Positions 1 through 13,500 of a stretch of 64,000 nt of DNA are shown one piece after another. The stretch is from Nematostella vectensis. Taxonomy: Eukaryota > Cnidaria > Anthozoa > Actiniaria > Edwardsiidae. The translations under genes were made by a program, and so were the position numbers. Below the pieces are notes generated by a model. That model was given only the letters and a program-made list of their open reading frames with translations, made no database searches and had not been told where the DNA came from. The number at the start of each line of letters is the position of its first letter. Within the stretch, counting starts at the first letter, position 1. The stretch is taken from positions 3,129,203-3,193,202 of the forward strand of contig NC_064037.1 in assembly GCF_932526225.1 (NCBI RefSeq). Reading direction: 5' to 3'.

Positions 1-3000
1 AGTGACTCATATACCGAGGTGACATCGCCCTATTACAACTCACACGAAAACACCCAAGGCTACGACACTGAGCTAAACTACACCTTCCCACCTACACCAC
101 CCCACCATACGGACAAGCCACTTACACGTCTGTCAGCCAACCCGTCTCAACTAGAAAAAACACTAAGGACCATTGTCTTGGACTTGTACTCTGAAGCAGA
201 GCCCGACAAGCAACCGAAACTCAGCACAGAATCTCCGGCTGTACAGTCTGACTTCGGCGTTTCCCTTTCTTCGACCTTGAGTTCTGACGTCATAGATGTC
301 ATGGAAAAGGAGCAAACTAGAGACCATTATAAGACTACAGGATCTAACATATCTAGTCTAGAGGCCTATGTTAAAGCGCCTTGTCTCAGCGGTTTAACAG
401 GTGTCCAGGGAAGTGGTATCGGGGGCACTTATATTGGTGGTACATCAGCAGGTTACCAAGGATATGGTGCCGAGGGCACTTATATTGGTGGTACATCAGC
501 AGGTTTTCAAGGACGTGGTGCCGAGGGTACTTATGTTGGTGGTACATCAGCAGGTTTTCAAGGACGTGGTGCCGAGGGCACTTATGTTGGTGGTACATCA
601 GCAGGTTTTCAAGGACGTGGTGCCGAGGGCACTTATGTTGGTGGTACATCAGCAGGTTTTCGAGGACGTGGTGCCGAGGGCACTTATATTGGTGGTACAT
701 CTGCTGGCGCCCAGGGGCAAGGAACTAAGGAGAATTCCTCAGAGGACTCCTCAAGAATTCAGACCGTTCAAGAGCTAAGAGGGTGCCTTGAGCGGCTACA
801 GTTCACGGATATCACAGGTGAGTTCCCCCTTTTGGAGTCCCCCGCTTTTGAACAAATAAAATATTTCACAAACTAAATTTCATTACATTTGTATCTATAG
901 AAGCAGTGGTAACTCCCTATGCCTGTCCCTTTTTTATTTACTGTACAAAAGGGTAAAAAGAATTGTTGAGTTGAGGATTCTAAAGCAAGTTCCTAATTTG
1001 CCGCAGACCAAACTGCCAACAATGTGGATCGCTTGGCGCTTCACATTTTAGACGACACAAAACTATGGGGATTTTATTGAAGCATGAGCGTAGTGAAGTC
1101 GTTTAGAAAGACAAGTATACATAAAATAGCCGTGCAAAATATTTCTCTATTTCCCATTTTATCAATACCGCAAGAGTTAAACCAGTCACAATTTTTTGTC
1201 TATTTTCCCCATTTTATTCTAGACTTCAAGAGTTAAACCCGAGTCACATTTTTTTCTGTTTTCTCTTTTTTCGTAGACCCTCAGCTCAACATCAGTTTCT
1301 CAGAATCTGACACCGTGGCCACGCCCACTTTCGACGACTCAGGCGTTCACCTTGAATTCGTCACGTCAGATCAGGAAATGTCGGACAGCGAACCGGACGG
1401 GGTGGGGCATGTGGCGTCCGTGTCACGTGGTGAAGATCGAATAAATCAAAGTGTTACTATAGACAAAGAAGTAGGACGAACTATTTGTAGTGACAATCCG
1501 AAATCCCCGATTGGACTTGAAAATGAGAATGGATTCCAATTTCAAGAGCAGCAACTCCCAACAAAAACAGACGATAAACAGCCCTCGACACAAGCATCAT
1601 CAGAGATGGTAAATCCCAGCCATGTTTCGGTTAGTTTCTTCGGGTCTCCTGTTGATGGTAAGAGTTATGACGTCACAACTCAAGGCGAATCACAGGGATC
1701 TCTAGCAGTACTCCAGGGACTGGGTTCGGTTTACTCCGCAGACGACAGCAATGGTGATTCACAGCATCGACAATTGATTTTCGAGCGCGCTAACCTAGAG
1801 GGAAAGCTCGAAGCTTTGACCGGCGAGTACAACAGTATTCTTGCAGAAAGGAAAGAGTTACACGCACAACTGCGAACGTTGCAAGCAAGGTTGCAGGAAA
1901 CGGTTGCAAATGCAAGAATAACAGAGTCCTGTATAGATGAAGTGAAAGACACAAACGACTCAAGGAATGATTTCCTCCACGAGGAAATTGCAGAGTTGCA
2001 GGAGTCTCTCAACGCTAAGGAATTGCGTCTGAATGAGGCTCAAGAAAGGTTGAAGTTCTCCACCACAAATGTGCAGCGATTAGAAGAAACAATAGCTAAT
2101 TATGAATCTGGAATGAGAACAAAGGATGTTAACATTACAGAGCTTGAAACACAGCTTGGAAATATGCGGAAATCGCTAGAACAATCAAGGCAACATCAGC
2201 AACGTTTTGTTCAAGGAGAGCAAGAACTCAACGCGGATGTGTCTTCTTTGCTTAACGCCAAGGCGTGGTACCAGCGGCAGCTAGAGATCGCCAAGGAATC
2301 GAGGGTAAAGCTACAACTCGAGGTCAGCGAATACGAGTCCACTATTGCCTCACAAAACAAAATGGTGGAGCAGCTGAAATGCGAGAATGCCCGTACTAGT
2401 AAACAGCTCCTCGAAACGCAGCAGAGGACTCTAGAAGAAAAAACGCGCATTCTGAAACATTTGGAGAACGTGGAAGAAGATATGATGAGACATGAAGCGG
2501 CATTTAAACAATTTCAACTCGAGAAACAGAGCGTTGAAAGGGGCTTATGCGGAAAGATCGAGGAAATGCGCGCGGAGAATGAGCACCTGAGGAGTTTGAG
2601 TGGATCTACTAAAGATCTGGAAACCGAAATTGAAGCATTGCGCAGGGATACGTGCCTAAAGGAGGCTGAAGTGGCAGATCTCCAATCGGAAAAAGACGAA
2701 GTCTTGAAACAGTTGAAGGTAGCGAGGGGGGTGAATGAGATCAACAACAAAAAGCTGTCAGCGCTGGAGCAGAAACTACTGTCGAAGAATGAAGAGCTGA
2801 GAGGAATGGAGGACAAGGGGCAGATATCTGCGGGTGAAATTAAAAGGCTGCAAAGTGAGAAGCGCGAGCTGGAAATGCAACTAAAGGAAGCAGAAGATGA
2901 AAGAACAGCATTTGATGGCGCCGTGCAAATGCTGAAACTTGAACTCGAAAAAGTTGAACGGCGATTCAAGTTTATGAAGCGAGAATTATTGACAAAGACG

Positions 3001-6000
3001 CAACAACTCGAGGAGGTATCAGAGCAAAAGAACAATTTGCTTCACGAGATGGGAGTCGTGAGAACAGAGATTGCCGACCACGTGACTATACTCGAGGACT
3101 TACGGATCACCTTGCAGGAAAGGAACGGGACGATCGAAGGACTAAAAGCTGATAGGCTTAGACTGGAGGAGGAGCTTCGTGCCTTGAGTGACAGGCTTCG
3201 GTGTGCGCAGACGAGTTGCGCAGTGGCAGAGCAAGAGAGGAGTGAGTTGCATGAACAGCTGCAAACTACAACCAGGTAATAGACAAGCAATAATCGCATC
3301 CCTTACTGCATGTTTGTCTGTGCTACATTAGCGTGTGTGCTGTATGTGCTAATGTCCTCATTTGCATTGATTATTGTTTTGCGGCAGTAAAAGATTTGTC
3401 ACACCTGTTTCAATCAATTTTTTCAAGGTTGCAACCGCGAATCAATATATCGTATATATGTATATCAAATCAATATACCCACAGTGGTTCATGGGTAACT
3501 TATAAATGGCTGAATCATGCATGGTCTCTGAGCGCCATGTGAACGTTAGAGGTACATGAACAATAATGCTAAAGCTTTCTAAACCTGTGTTTGTTTTTAT
3601 TTACGCTTATTTTATTATTTAGTTGATGCTCATGAAGCATTGCGGGTTACGACACACTATTCTTCGAGTGCAACCTTATTTGAAAAGGTGTATACTAACA
3701 TTATACACTTTACCTCATAGCCAAGTCTCGGAGTTGAAAGAGCAAGTCCACTCTTCACAACGCGAGAAAGCACGCCTTGAGGGCGAGCTCGAATCCACCG
3801 TCCGCTCAAAGAGTGACGAGTTGAATGCCAGCAGAGCTCAAGCCTCTGCCCTTCAACACGAGCTCGCCGAGTTACAGAGAAGCTTACAGCGCGAACTGAC
3901 AAGACACAGGGATGATACCATCAGCCTAGAACAACAAGTGGAGTTCTATAAAAGGCAGGCAGGCAGGCACGAGTGACAAGTACAGGGCGGAATTGAAACG
4001 ACTACAAGAGCAACTGCAGGTAGGGTTCATGAAACTCATAACATGATCTGGAGCTGGGGTTGAGACTAGGGAGAGAGCGATGCAATGCTCATAAAGCCTG
4101 TTATGAACTCTGATACGCAAAGCTTGCCTTAACCAGAGCATGCTAACGGAAGCATTAAAAGCGAAGGTGCAACAGTTCTTGTTTGTCTTATTTTATTGAT
4201 ACACCTATTTAAAAAAATGTCAGTTCAAACCGCAAAAATGGTCAGCACAAACCGCAAATGGCGATTGGCAAGTGGTAGTTTTACGGAAGGAAACATAGAT
4301 ATCAATAATATTTGTACCAAAGGCTGAAAAAAAAAATAAAATCGTACGATTATCCATTGAAAGGGCAATGATGTATGTTCTGATATCTTTGGTGGGCTAC
4401 CTTGATTTTTGCGAATGATAATAACACCCTAATATCCTTAAAGCACCTTTCGATCGCAGAACTGCCATTTGACAATCGCCGATAACGGTTTTTGAAATAG
4501 ATGTATATATTTACATTTATTTAGAGCTTGAAAGGAGAGAGGGAGGCACTTGAAGACGAGTTAAGAAAATTACAAAAAGCAAACAAAACCGACCTGGATG
4601 AACTTAAGGAAACTTACAAAGCAGAGTTACATAAACTACAAGAAAAATGCAGCTCTCTACAACAACTCAAGTATTCGGCAGAACGAAACTTCGCAGAGAT
4701 GCAAGAATGGGCAAGAACACAATCTAATGCTTATAAACTCAAGGTTCAACGCCTAGAACAAGATGTTCAAAGCCTGAGAATGATGCTAGAGGCACGAAGA
4801 CGTGAGATCGAGAAACTGTCTCTTGTTGCAATTGAATTGGAGAGGGAAAAAGGCCGTCTAGCTGGGGTTATGACAAGCCAAAAGGCGCTCAGAGAGCATT
4901 GTGCGAAAATGGAGGAATCGATGGCGCAAAAAGAGGCGACGTTGGCTAACAATGGGGCTAAGATAGAGCTACTGGAAAAAGAAAAAGAATTACAGGTGAG
5001 TTTATCAGGGAAGCAGATATCGCAGTTGAAACAACATTTGGACGAGCAGAGACGGAACTCTGAGGCTATTCAGAAAAGTCTAGTGGCTGAAAGGAAAGAG
5101 GTTACGGGTTTGAAGTTAAAGCTTGCCGAGAGCGAAAACGAGCTCAAACGAGTAAATGACAAGCTCTGCTCTTCTTCTTCTGAGGCCAAAAAACTAAGTG
5201 CAAAATACGAGAAATGCTCTAAAGAGTTAAAAAGCTGCTATTCAAGCCTTGAGATGGTTCGCTCTGACTTGCGTCATAACCAGGAATTTAGCGCAAAGCT
5301 ACAGAGCGAGTTGACGGTGTTCAGAGAACGCGAACAGTTCCAGGACGGGCGGCGGAGTAGCCTTGAATGGGAAGCCAAGCAACGCACAAAGGAAGTCAAC
5401 TACATGAAGGAGCAACTGAGACTCTCTGAGGAGAGACAACAAGTGGAGTTAGAAAATCTTAGAACGTCCTACCAGGTGGCAAAGAGCGAGGCAGTGTTTC
5501 TTAGAAATGAGTTGGCGGAAGCACGTGTTTCTAAGAACTCTTACCAATCTAAGGTATTTGAGATGAAGGACGAAGTTCTTAAGACGAAGGAAGAAAGTGA
5601 AGCGATGAGACACGAAGTACATCTCACAAAGCGTCGGCTGCGCGCTCTCACGACAGCTGTTGCCGAGGCCACGGATCTTGGGGCGCTTAAGGATTTGGTT
5701 GACAAGGAGGAGCTGGCAGAAGAAGTGTCACCCAGACTTCTTTCAAGTCAGACCAAATCAAACACGGAAAGGTAATATCCTATTAGACAACATTTAGAGC
5801 GCGTTTTGCTCCGCTTTCTTTAGCTTTGTCCACATTGGTAGCTGAGCACAGTACACCTCTTCACACTTACCGTGAACAAGGTCGTGCCTGAGCCTCGTCT
5901 CTGGGAGTTGTTCCGACTTATTCATTTGGCTCGACAGATTAAGGTTAGACGGTGGGCGCGAGCTTGGTTTTCTTGCCCAGGCGCAAGGTGTGAACACAGC

Positions 6001-7376
6001 CTTTAACTTTTATGTTCCTTGAATACATTTTTTCATAATATAATCAAATTTAGGCTATTTTATTAATCTCATTGCAGCCCTCTTACAAATCTCAAAGACT
6101 GTATGTCAACTTTAAAGTAAGTTGTTTCTATTTTTTGTATTTATCGCTTGATTTTATTTACATTTATTTGTCTTCGTTCCACACCACACACTAAAGGGAT
6201 AAATACAGGACAAAAGTCGTGCCATCTTTGGAGTCAGCTAGCTATATTCCTGTCGTAATTTTCGGGTTTCCGTTGGTTAATAATATAACGTCACCCAAAA
6301 CTCTTTCCTCAGCTTCTCTTGTATCACGGCCAACCACAGGAATTCCTAACAGAACGACCGGAACCAGGCTGATTAGAACAGACCTGTTCTCTTATTGTAG
6401 TTACCGGTCCATGAAGAGCTAGGCGATAAAAAAACCTGTTGACTCATTGTAGTTACCGGTTCATGAGGAGAGCGACATTCAGACATTTACTCTATTAGAA
6501 ACGCACTGGAGCTAAAACCATCTTCTCATCCGATATTGGTTCCTTCTACTAATGTTTTATTGCTTGTCTTGATTTAGGAGGCAAATCGCGAGTCTACAGA
6601 CCCAAATGGACGAACACACTCACGCTATACAATCTTCTACCTTTCAGTGGAGGTACGGATTGGGTTAAGTTTGGGGAAAGGGGGGTGGGAAGGGAGGGAG
6701 GAAGTAGGGATTGAAAGTGGGTAAGAGGAAAATAGTGAGAGGCTAGGAAGCTAGTTTGGTTCAACCTGTTTTCGTTATATCTAAAACATTGGCTACACCA
6801 CTGTCTTCATGCAAACTCTTTGCACAGTAAACGACTTAATAGCTTGGTATGGGAATACGTGCTAATGACAGGGTCTTTAAGCTGCTGGCTTTAGTATAGA
6901 TGATTGTTATCGGAGAGCAAAAACCCTGTCATATGCCTAGGATATGCAGGCCCGTACCCAGGATTTTCTTGGGGGGGGGGGGGGGGGTGCGAAACCAAAA
7001 AAAAATTTCCGGGGGGGGAGGGGGAGGGAGTTCTCTGATAAAAATCTAACCAACTCTGAAAGAACAAAAAGGGATTTTTATGCCTTTGCAGCATCTTCAC
7101 GGGACGTTTATTGTTGGATTTGGCTACATACCAAAGTGATCATGATTTTTAGTTTTGTCTACAAATAGCACGTCTATCCCCCCCTGGGTATGGGCCTGAT
7201 ATGTCCATTCAGTGTCGAGCTGTTGCATGAATGGGATAGTAAATTTGCGCTGATGCATGCGATGATCAAATATTCTCGATTACAGGACGTTCGAGAAGAA
7301 TGTGAAAGATCTGCAACAAAGAACCAACTCAGACCCAGACATTATGGCGGTAGCCGCTGAGAGAGATACACACTAA
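1..7376 (+). CDS. GOLGA3: GOLGA3 (golgin-160), 5'-truncated by window edge
   Basis: Long coiled-coil protein of the cytoplasmic Golgi face. Exons by splice sites and phase: 1-817 (open upstream), 1277-3275, 3721-4019, 4525-5771, 6078-6116, 6578-6652, 7286-7376 (stop TAA). Recognised by collinear similarity to vertebrate golgin-160 as I recall it: the block with LNAKAWYQRQLEIAKESRVK, the block with ELEREKGRLAGVMTSQKALR, and the small last exons with PLTNLKDCMSTLK and QTQMDEHTHAI. The N-terminal part is low-complexity and acidic; from about 1780 on, nearly everything is heptad-rich coiled coil. All intron phases agree except inside exon 3, where an AGGC repeat (3953-3968) leaves the exon out of frame: the upstream frame stops at 3976, while the frame that splices correctly to exon 4 starts after the repeat. 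Removing one 4-bp unit restores continuity. Converges with GUSB. Family role (established): Golgi structure and cargo trafficking. Confidence 0.9.
424..729 (+). repeat. In-frame 51-bp coding minisatellite in GOLGA3 N-terminus
   Basis: Six tandem copies of 51 bp beginning at 424, 475, 526, 577, 628 and 679, each encoding a 17-residue unit such as EGTYVGGTSAGFQGRGA. The unit is a multiple of three, so the frame is kept. It lies about 90 bp before the exon 1 donor. The Gly/Thr/Ser-rich units are probably disordered. I do not recall this repeat in vertebrate golgin-160. Confidence 0.9.
3440..3720. repeat. Dispersed repeat in GOLGA3 intron 2, inverted copy at 31370-31640
   Basis: The stretch around 3485-3690 (wording such as GTACATGAACAATAATGCTA) reappears in reverse complement within GPN3 intron 6 with scattered mismatches. 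It carries no coding potential that I recognise. Probably an old non-autonomous mobile element; its ends were not resolved. Confidence 0.6.
3953..3968 (+). repeat. AGGC x4 microsatellite causing a frame break in GOLGA3 exon 3
   Basis: Four tandem AGGC units. The coding frame entering from the exon 3 acceptor (VEFYKRQAGRHE) stops 8 bp later. The frame that continues to the donor at 4020 (TSDKYRAELKRLQEQLQ) is offset by one base, which equals one 4-bp unit gain. Confidence 0.8.
6948..7198. mobile_element. MITE family A, copy 1 (TIR AGGCCCGTACC)
   Basis: Begins AGGCCCGTACCCAGGATT and ends with the imperfect complement GGTATGGGCCTG. The interior shares segments with the copies at 24008-24337 and 44277-44603: TCTGATAAAAATCT, AAAGGGATTTTTATGCC and TAGCACGTCTAT. 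It has a G-run (6971-6987). Sits in the last GOLGA3 intron. No transposase ORF. Confidence 0.75.
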
Positions 7377-7426
7377 CCAGGCTTATAGCAATCTATGAAT
7401 TAGGTATAGTTGCGAAATCATAAGAA

Positions 7427-7439
7427 ATTAAAATTTATT
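7427..7439. terminator. Abutting convergent poly(A) signals of GOLGA3 and GUSB
   Basis: ATTAAA on + at 7427-7432, 51 bp after the GOLGA3 stop, is next to AATAAA on - (7439-7434), downstream of the GUSB stop at 7599. The two 3' ends would therefore overlap. The motifs are seen; their use is inferred. Confidence 0.45.
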
Positions 7440-7598
7440 GCGTCAACATAATTGTCGATTTTTTTAACATACATTAAATTGCCCAACCTCTTATAAAGAA
7501 AAATATCCGTTATTATTATGTAATCTTTTGATGATCTTGTCTATCAACTAAGCATGGACGGGCTACCTGTGTTACAACTCATTTATGAGGTTGGGCTG

Positions 7599-10500
7599 CT
7601 ACAACTCATCTTGTGGATATCTAAGGGGGCTCCCTGTGGTTCCCGACGTCCTTGTGTCGTATTTAACAATCGCGTCTAGCAGTTCATCTCCTGTGGACGT
7701 GGGAATCTGATCGAGGGTGATGTTCGAATATCGCTGGCGCAGTATGAAGGCAGCGGCTTTTGGTTGGCGTGCACGTGTAAAGATACCTTTCTTGTTGCCT
7801 GCCACACGTTTAGCACCTGACAACAACCAGAAATGTTAATCAAACATGTCAATTTAGACATGTCAATCTAACTTGTCAGTTTAGACATGTCAATGAGATA
7901 AGTAATTTAAAAATGTCAATCAGAAATGTCAAACAGATGTCAATCAGGCATGTCAATTTGATATGTAAATTTACATGTGTCCATCAGAATTCCTCAATCC
8001 GGCGTTTTCGTTTCGTTAGTTTGAAGTCTGTTATGAACAAGATTGACAGCGAAATTGTTTGTTCTATATGATTTCTTTGGTTGCTTTATCCCCCCCCTTT
8101 TGTCCTCCACCAGCGAGGTCTCGATCAAGTAAGTAGGAAATATTATAATACTTTGTCTTCACATACAGTACAAAAACCGCATTGTCAATAAACGAGACAT
8201 GATTGCAATAAATTTAGCTTTGATTAATTAAAATCCTGCCCACTTATTTCATCGATCAGCCTGATTGTTGAAAATGGGTGGTTCTTGTATGCGCGTTTTA
8301 CAATATTTGATCACTAAAACATTTTTGGGCAACTTAAAAGATTGCTTCGAGGGCGACTGTACTTTGTGCCGTGTTGAAATCAGCAAAATTCCAGATCATC
8401 TCTCCGACAAAGAACTCCTTCCTCAGTTTGTCAAAAACCGGAAAATATTGCTGAATGGTCTCCACCTAAAACACAAGCAGAGATGATTTATTTTATTATT
8501 TATCACGAGATTCTTATAAGTCATCACAGTAAGCTGATAATAAAACGTTGAGTATGTATCAAGAAAAAGTGTCCTCGGGGTAAGCTAAAAAAAAGTCCTT
8601 ATTTGGGCAATTATTGAAAGTTGGCATATATTATAGTTTTAGAAACACCAAAATAGGCGAATAATCATCAAATAATACAAATTAGATTTAGAAAAGATAG
8701 AACATCTTAAAACTTGTGTTGATGATTTTATTTGTCATTGAGGAAGCTTAGAAGCAGTCACATTTTAACACAGGAAGCTCAGAGTTACTCCAGCAAGTAG
8801 ACTATCCTGGGTACCAGAGGCCCCAGCTTTATCACTCCTTGACTGTCACGCCGGTCTTGGCTACGAGGAGGGAAACTCCTTTATTATTATTATTATATTG
8901 TATTATTATCGTCCCTCGTAGTCGAGACCGGCGTGTTAGTAAACGAGTGAAAGCTCGAGCCTCTGGTACCCAGGTTAAGTAGCAACCAATACATTGATAT
9001 CAATCTACTCGTACCTGGTACTCCTCTGTGAACATCAGTGCTGGTGACTAGATTAGAGAAAGCTTTAGTATGGCTAACCTTTCCAATACGCGGTGTATTC
9101 TACACTCGACCGAGAACACGAGCAAACGCGGAAATAAGGCAAAGAGAGGAGGAGGCAGTCCTTCCATCTCCTTGCCTTCTTTAAGCTCAGGGGTAGCCGC
9201 CTAAAATCGTGCTGGAGGTCGAAATTTGTGTTTTTATATGTAAGTGATTTGGAATTAACATTGGGCAGTTTGAGCTTTTTAGAGAATTTCATAAGGGGGG
9301 GGGGGGGGGGGGGGGGAGAGGGAGGCAGGCAGGCCACACACCCACCGGTCACACCCACCGAGTGTAATCCCGCGATTGTATCTGCTCCATACTCTGCCAT
9401 TATGACCGGCTTGTTGTATTTCTCGTGAAAAGCTCGCAGGTCTCGCTCTAGTTGACGGCTTATCAACTGAGTTCCTCCAAAATCCGCGTACCAGCCGTAA
9501 TAGCGGTTGAACATGATGACGTCACTGAGCCTCGCCTGAGACAAATAATAAATTATTTCGTCACAATCATAACACAGGGGGCCAAAGGCAAGCAAATTCG
9601 TGGGAAAAAAATATAGCGACCAAGATAATTTTATTGTGATTCTCCCATTATTTCTTTTTTTTTCGGATAGCATGATCATATAATAAAAAACACAACTTGA
9701 GAGGGAGCTTTCTCACCATAAACCAGGAAACCCAGGTTGCCATGAATTTCATAACTCTGTAGATATTTGTCTCCTTTTCATTCTCCAAGCCCTAAAAGCT
9801 AAAAGCAAATCCCGCATCCCGCGCGACATTTCTTAATTCCCGCTCGTGCCCCCCTTGTATCCGGCCCTCATTTCGGAAATGTTTATTTTCAATATTCCAT
9901 GCCGATCTCAAAAAGAAAACAAGGGCTGGGCGAGTGCAATCCTCCTGTAAACTTACAGTGGTAACGCAACACGTGACAGGGCTGAGAATAGTCTTGGTCT
10001 ACCTGTGGTAAATACCCGAGGTCAAATAGACTACAATCACCCACCGACCTCGCATCCAAGATCGACTGCAGAAAGCTGGCTTTGTTGTTTATGTACAGCA
10101 TGAAGAGTGTAGAGCTCTGTGCGTGTGATACACCACATAGAGTGGATAGTTACTGGTCGTGGTTTGAATCCTGTACCCATCACAATAGTTTAGTCTAACT
10201 GTGATAAATACCCGAGGTCAAGTTCGCAGGCTGCAATCACCCACCGACCTCGCATGCAAGATCGACTGCAGAAGGCTGGCTTTGTACAGCATGAAGTGTG
10301 TAGACCTCTGTGTGTGTGATACACCACATAGCGTGGATAGCTACTGGTCGTGGTTTGTATGCGTTGCTGCCCTGGTAGCTGAAGGAGTTTACCTAAGTAT
10401 CACCTACTGTTCTGGGATAGTTCTACCGGTTTTGATGGAAGAGTTCAAGCGAAGTAGACAAGATGTTGGTGAGGGTTTGCTCAAATAGCGTACACAAAAT

Positions 10501-13500
10501 ACACAAGTTTGTAAAAGATAAATCGTCACGATAAAATTGATTTTTATTTTTATTAAAATAGTTCTGTTTCGTCCATTTTGGACTTTACTCTACAAATAAC
10601 CAAATAATAAAGCAGGCTAATTTGATGTCATTGGGTGACATAGGTTGAAAATTTTATTTAAATAGTTATGCTTTGCCGATTTTTAATGACAGTATTCGGC
10701 GCTTCCTTTTTTCAAGTATATAACAAGTCTTGAGAATGTTACCTCCTTGCAAAAACTGACCCATTTTTAGCGTTGCCGTGAAATATTTTCCTTATCTCAC
10801 CTTGAATAAACTGTTCAAGTTACGGCATATCATCGCCAAAATGTTGTTGCGGCGACACGAATCGAAAACAAAATCCTAATCTCGTTTGGTTGTAGTCAAT
10901 CAAACAAGACAATTAAATCAGCCATCAAATTATTTTGTGTAATAGGATAAAATGTTATTTTTCAACAAAAATATTCCGCTTTTCTTTTGTACACCATCAA
11001 TAAATACCGATTTTTCTGAATTAAGTCGACCCCCTGGGAAAAACAATACACATATACGTGACATATTTCATCCGTTCTTCCCGTTATAGCTTGGATAGGA
11101 TCATTGGCAATCGCGCTTGCATTTGGAGCATCACCGCTGGCGGCTGGCTTGTGTGCTAAGCTAGGCTGTCGTCCAATAAGCATACTGGGTCTCTTGGTAA
11201 GCTCAGTGTCTTTGGTTGCAAAATCATTCTCTTCATCATTCTCGCTACTTGTCGTCTTCGGGATAACATATGGCCTTGCGACAAGTTGTATCCATGTGTC
11301 AAACATGCTTACAATCTCACGTTCCTTCGAGAAGCGTAGAGCGCTCGCCACAGGAATCGTTTCCGCTGGTCCGTCGCTTTTTGTTCAGGGAATGGGACCT
11401 CTCGTCGGGTGGCTGACATCTACATTCGGATGGAGAAGTATGTACCGGATAATCGCCTCGTTTTTTGGCGTAGCGCTGGTTTTGACGTCTGTGAGTTTTG
11501 GCTCCAACATAAAAGATCCCTCGGAGGAAAAGGTTACACAGCTACATACGACTGGGAAATCAGCTCAAATGGGACAACAAACCGCAAATGTATATGGGCC
11601 AGACATTGCGCAAAGAAAAACGGTCGATAAAAACGCGACCCTATATCACAATCCGGGTGGGGCAGCGAGACTATTTGAAGAGGAAATTCTTCTAGAGAAG
11701 GCAGAAACTTCATCCGTGGAATGCTCGATGGAGGGCTTGAAAAATGACGCAAAATTTGCGGAGAACTCATTCGAAGATCGGCTGCTTGAAGAAAATGAAA
11801 AATTTCAACTATTCCACTTCTCTACTGAAGAGAACAAGAAAATTAATGAACAAGAAGTGCAGTATGACGAGCTAAAATTAGCGGTGGAAAATGACGGCTC
11901 ACTTGCTAAAGGGAAATGGCGTTCCGGCATCTCTTGTGATCAGAATTTTTCATTCATAAAGAGACCAGCTTACATTTGCACTGTGGTAAGCATCACCTTA
12001 TCCGGAGTTGGCATCTACGCTCCGTTTTTTCATTTGGTAAGTTGATATTTAAAAAAATAGCAGATAAAACAACGATGGACGATAGAAAAAACTCGTGAAA
12101 TGGAAGTTCTCTTATGCAGGTTAAACATTGCGAGGAGGTTGGGCTGTCGTCAAGCGAGGCGTCCACGCTGTTCATTCACATCGGCATTTCTTCCCTCGTT
12201 GGTCGTATTCTCAGTGGTCAAATCGTCGACGCCTTCCACATCTCCCCCCTCAAAATCCACCAATGTGCTGACTTCATTTGCGGTGGCTCCATGCTCCTTA
12301 TATGGCTCGCGAGTGACTATTTATCGTTTTCCGTGTTCGCAGTTGTTTACGGACTGTCGAATGGGGCGTACGTGACGACAATGTATTTGGCTCTGATGAA
12401 TACAGTGGATGCGAGGGACAGACCGATGGCGTTTGGCTTAGGGGAGATGTTATGTTCTGCTGGGATTGTTATAGGCCCTGTACTTGCAGGTAAGACGGCC
12501 ATGCTTGCGAAGTTAAGACCGACATGCACTTCGAGGGTAAGACCGAGATGCAATGCGAGGGTAAGACCGACATGCACTTCGAGAGTCGGACCGATATGTA
12601 TTGCGAGAGTAAGACCGATATGCACTGCCAGAGTAAGACCGACATGCACTGCCAGAGTAAGACCGACATGCACTGCCAGAGTAAGACCGATATGCACTGC
12701 CAGAGTAAGACCGATATGCACTGCCAGAGTAAGACCGACATGCACTTCAATAGTAAGACCGACATGCACTGCGAGGGAAACCGACATGTACTTCGAGAAT
12801 GAGACCGACATGCCCTTCAATATGAAGACCGACATGCATTGCGAGAGTAAGACCGACATGCACTGCATATCAAACATATTCCCCACGGATAGTGTCCTTC
12901 GTATGCATTGCCTTATATGGGCATTGATGCCCATATTTAGAAGAGCTAAAGTTTTCCCGCTCCCTGATCTCCAGAAAACATGGTGAAAAATACTGATTCC
13001 TTTCAATTTGAGACTCGAGGCAAAAATGTGTCAAAAAAACTTTATCGCTTGGTCAAATCTTTATCACACAAGTCTTGAAAAGCCCTTAGACCCAGGCCTC
13101 CAAGAGATTGGCCGAGCGAGATTTAAGGTCACCCAAATATTGATATGGAGAGAAGACCGACATGCACTTCGAGACAAAGACCGACATGCACTTTGAGGGT
13201 AAGACCGACGTGCACTTCGAGAGTTAGACCGACATGCACTTCGAGAGTTAGACCGACATGCACTTTGACATGTAAAACCGACATTGCGAGAAAAAAACTC
13301 GATACACACACATTGCACTGTTTGATTTGGCAATGGACACTGATGAAGAGGAAGTAATTTTAAAACGTCTGCGAAATCGACTTTAGTTTAGCGCATATTA
13401 TCTGTATTTTAATTTACAATAATCGTATTTACCAAGCGTCAACCGCTACAGCACCCTCTTTGTATAAATTATGCTGCAAGGGAACGACCGGCATAAACTG

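Noticed and set aside
386-778. Alternative-frame open frames over the GOLGA3 51-bp repeat
   Set aside because: Shadows of the true golgin frame, produced by the repeat's lack of stops.
9074-9679. 201-codon open frame on -
   Set aside because: It is GUSB exon 9 read through into flanking intron on both sides, including a G-run; splice sites at 9535 and 9359 define the real exon.
10140-10190. Possible tRNA-like word GGTTTGAATCC near 10160
   Set aside because: No acceptor stem or D-arm could be paired around it; it is part of the duplicated exon 1 segment.
12347-13006. 219- and 98-codon open frames through the 24-bp repeat
   Set aside because: Intronic minisatellite of unit length divisible by three; antisense to the transporter gene.
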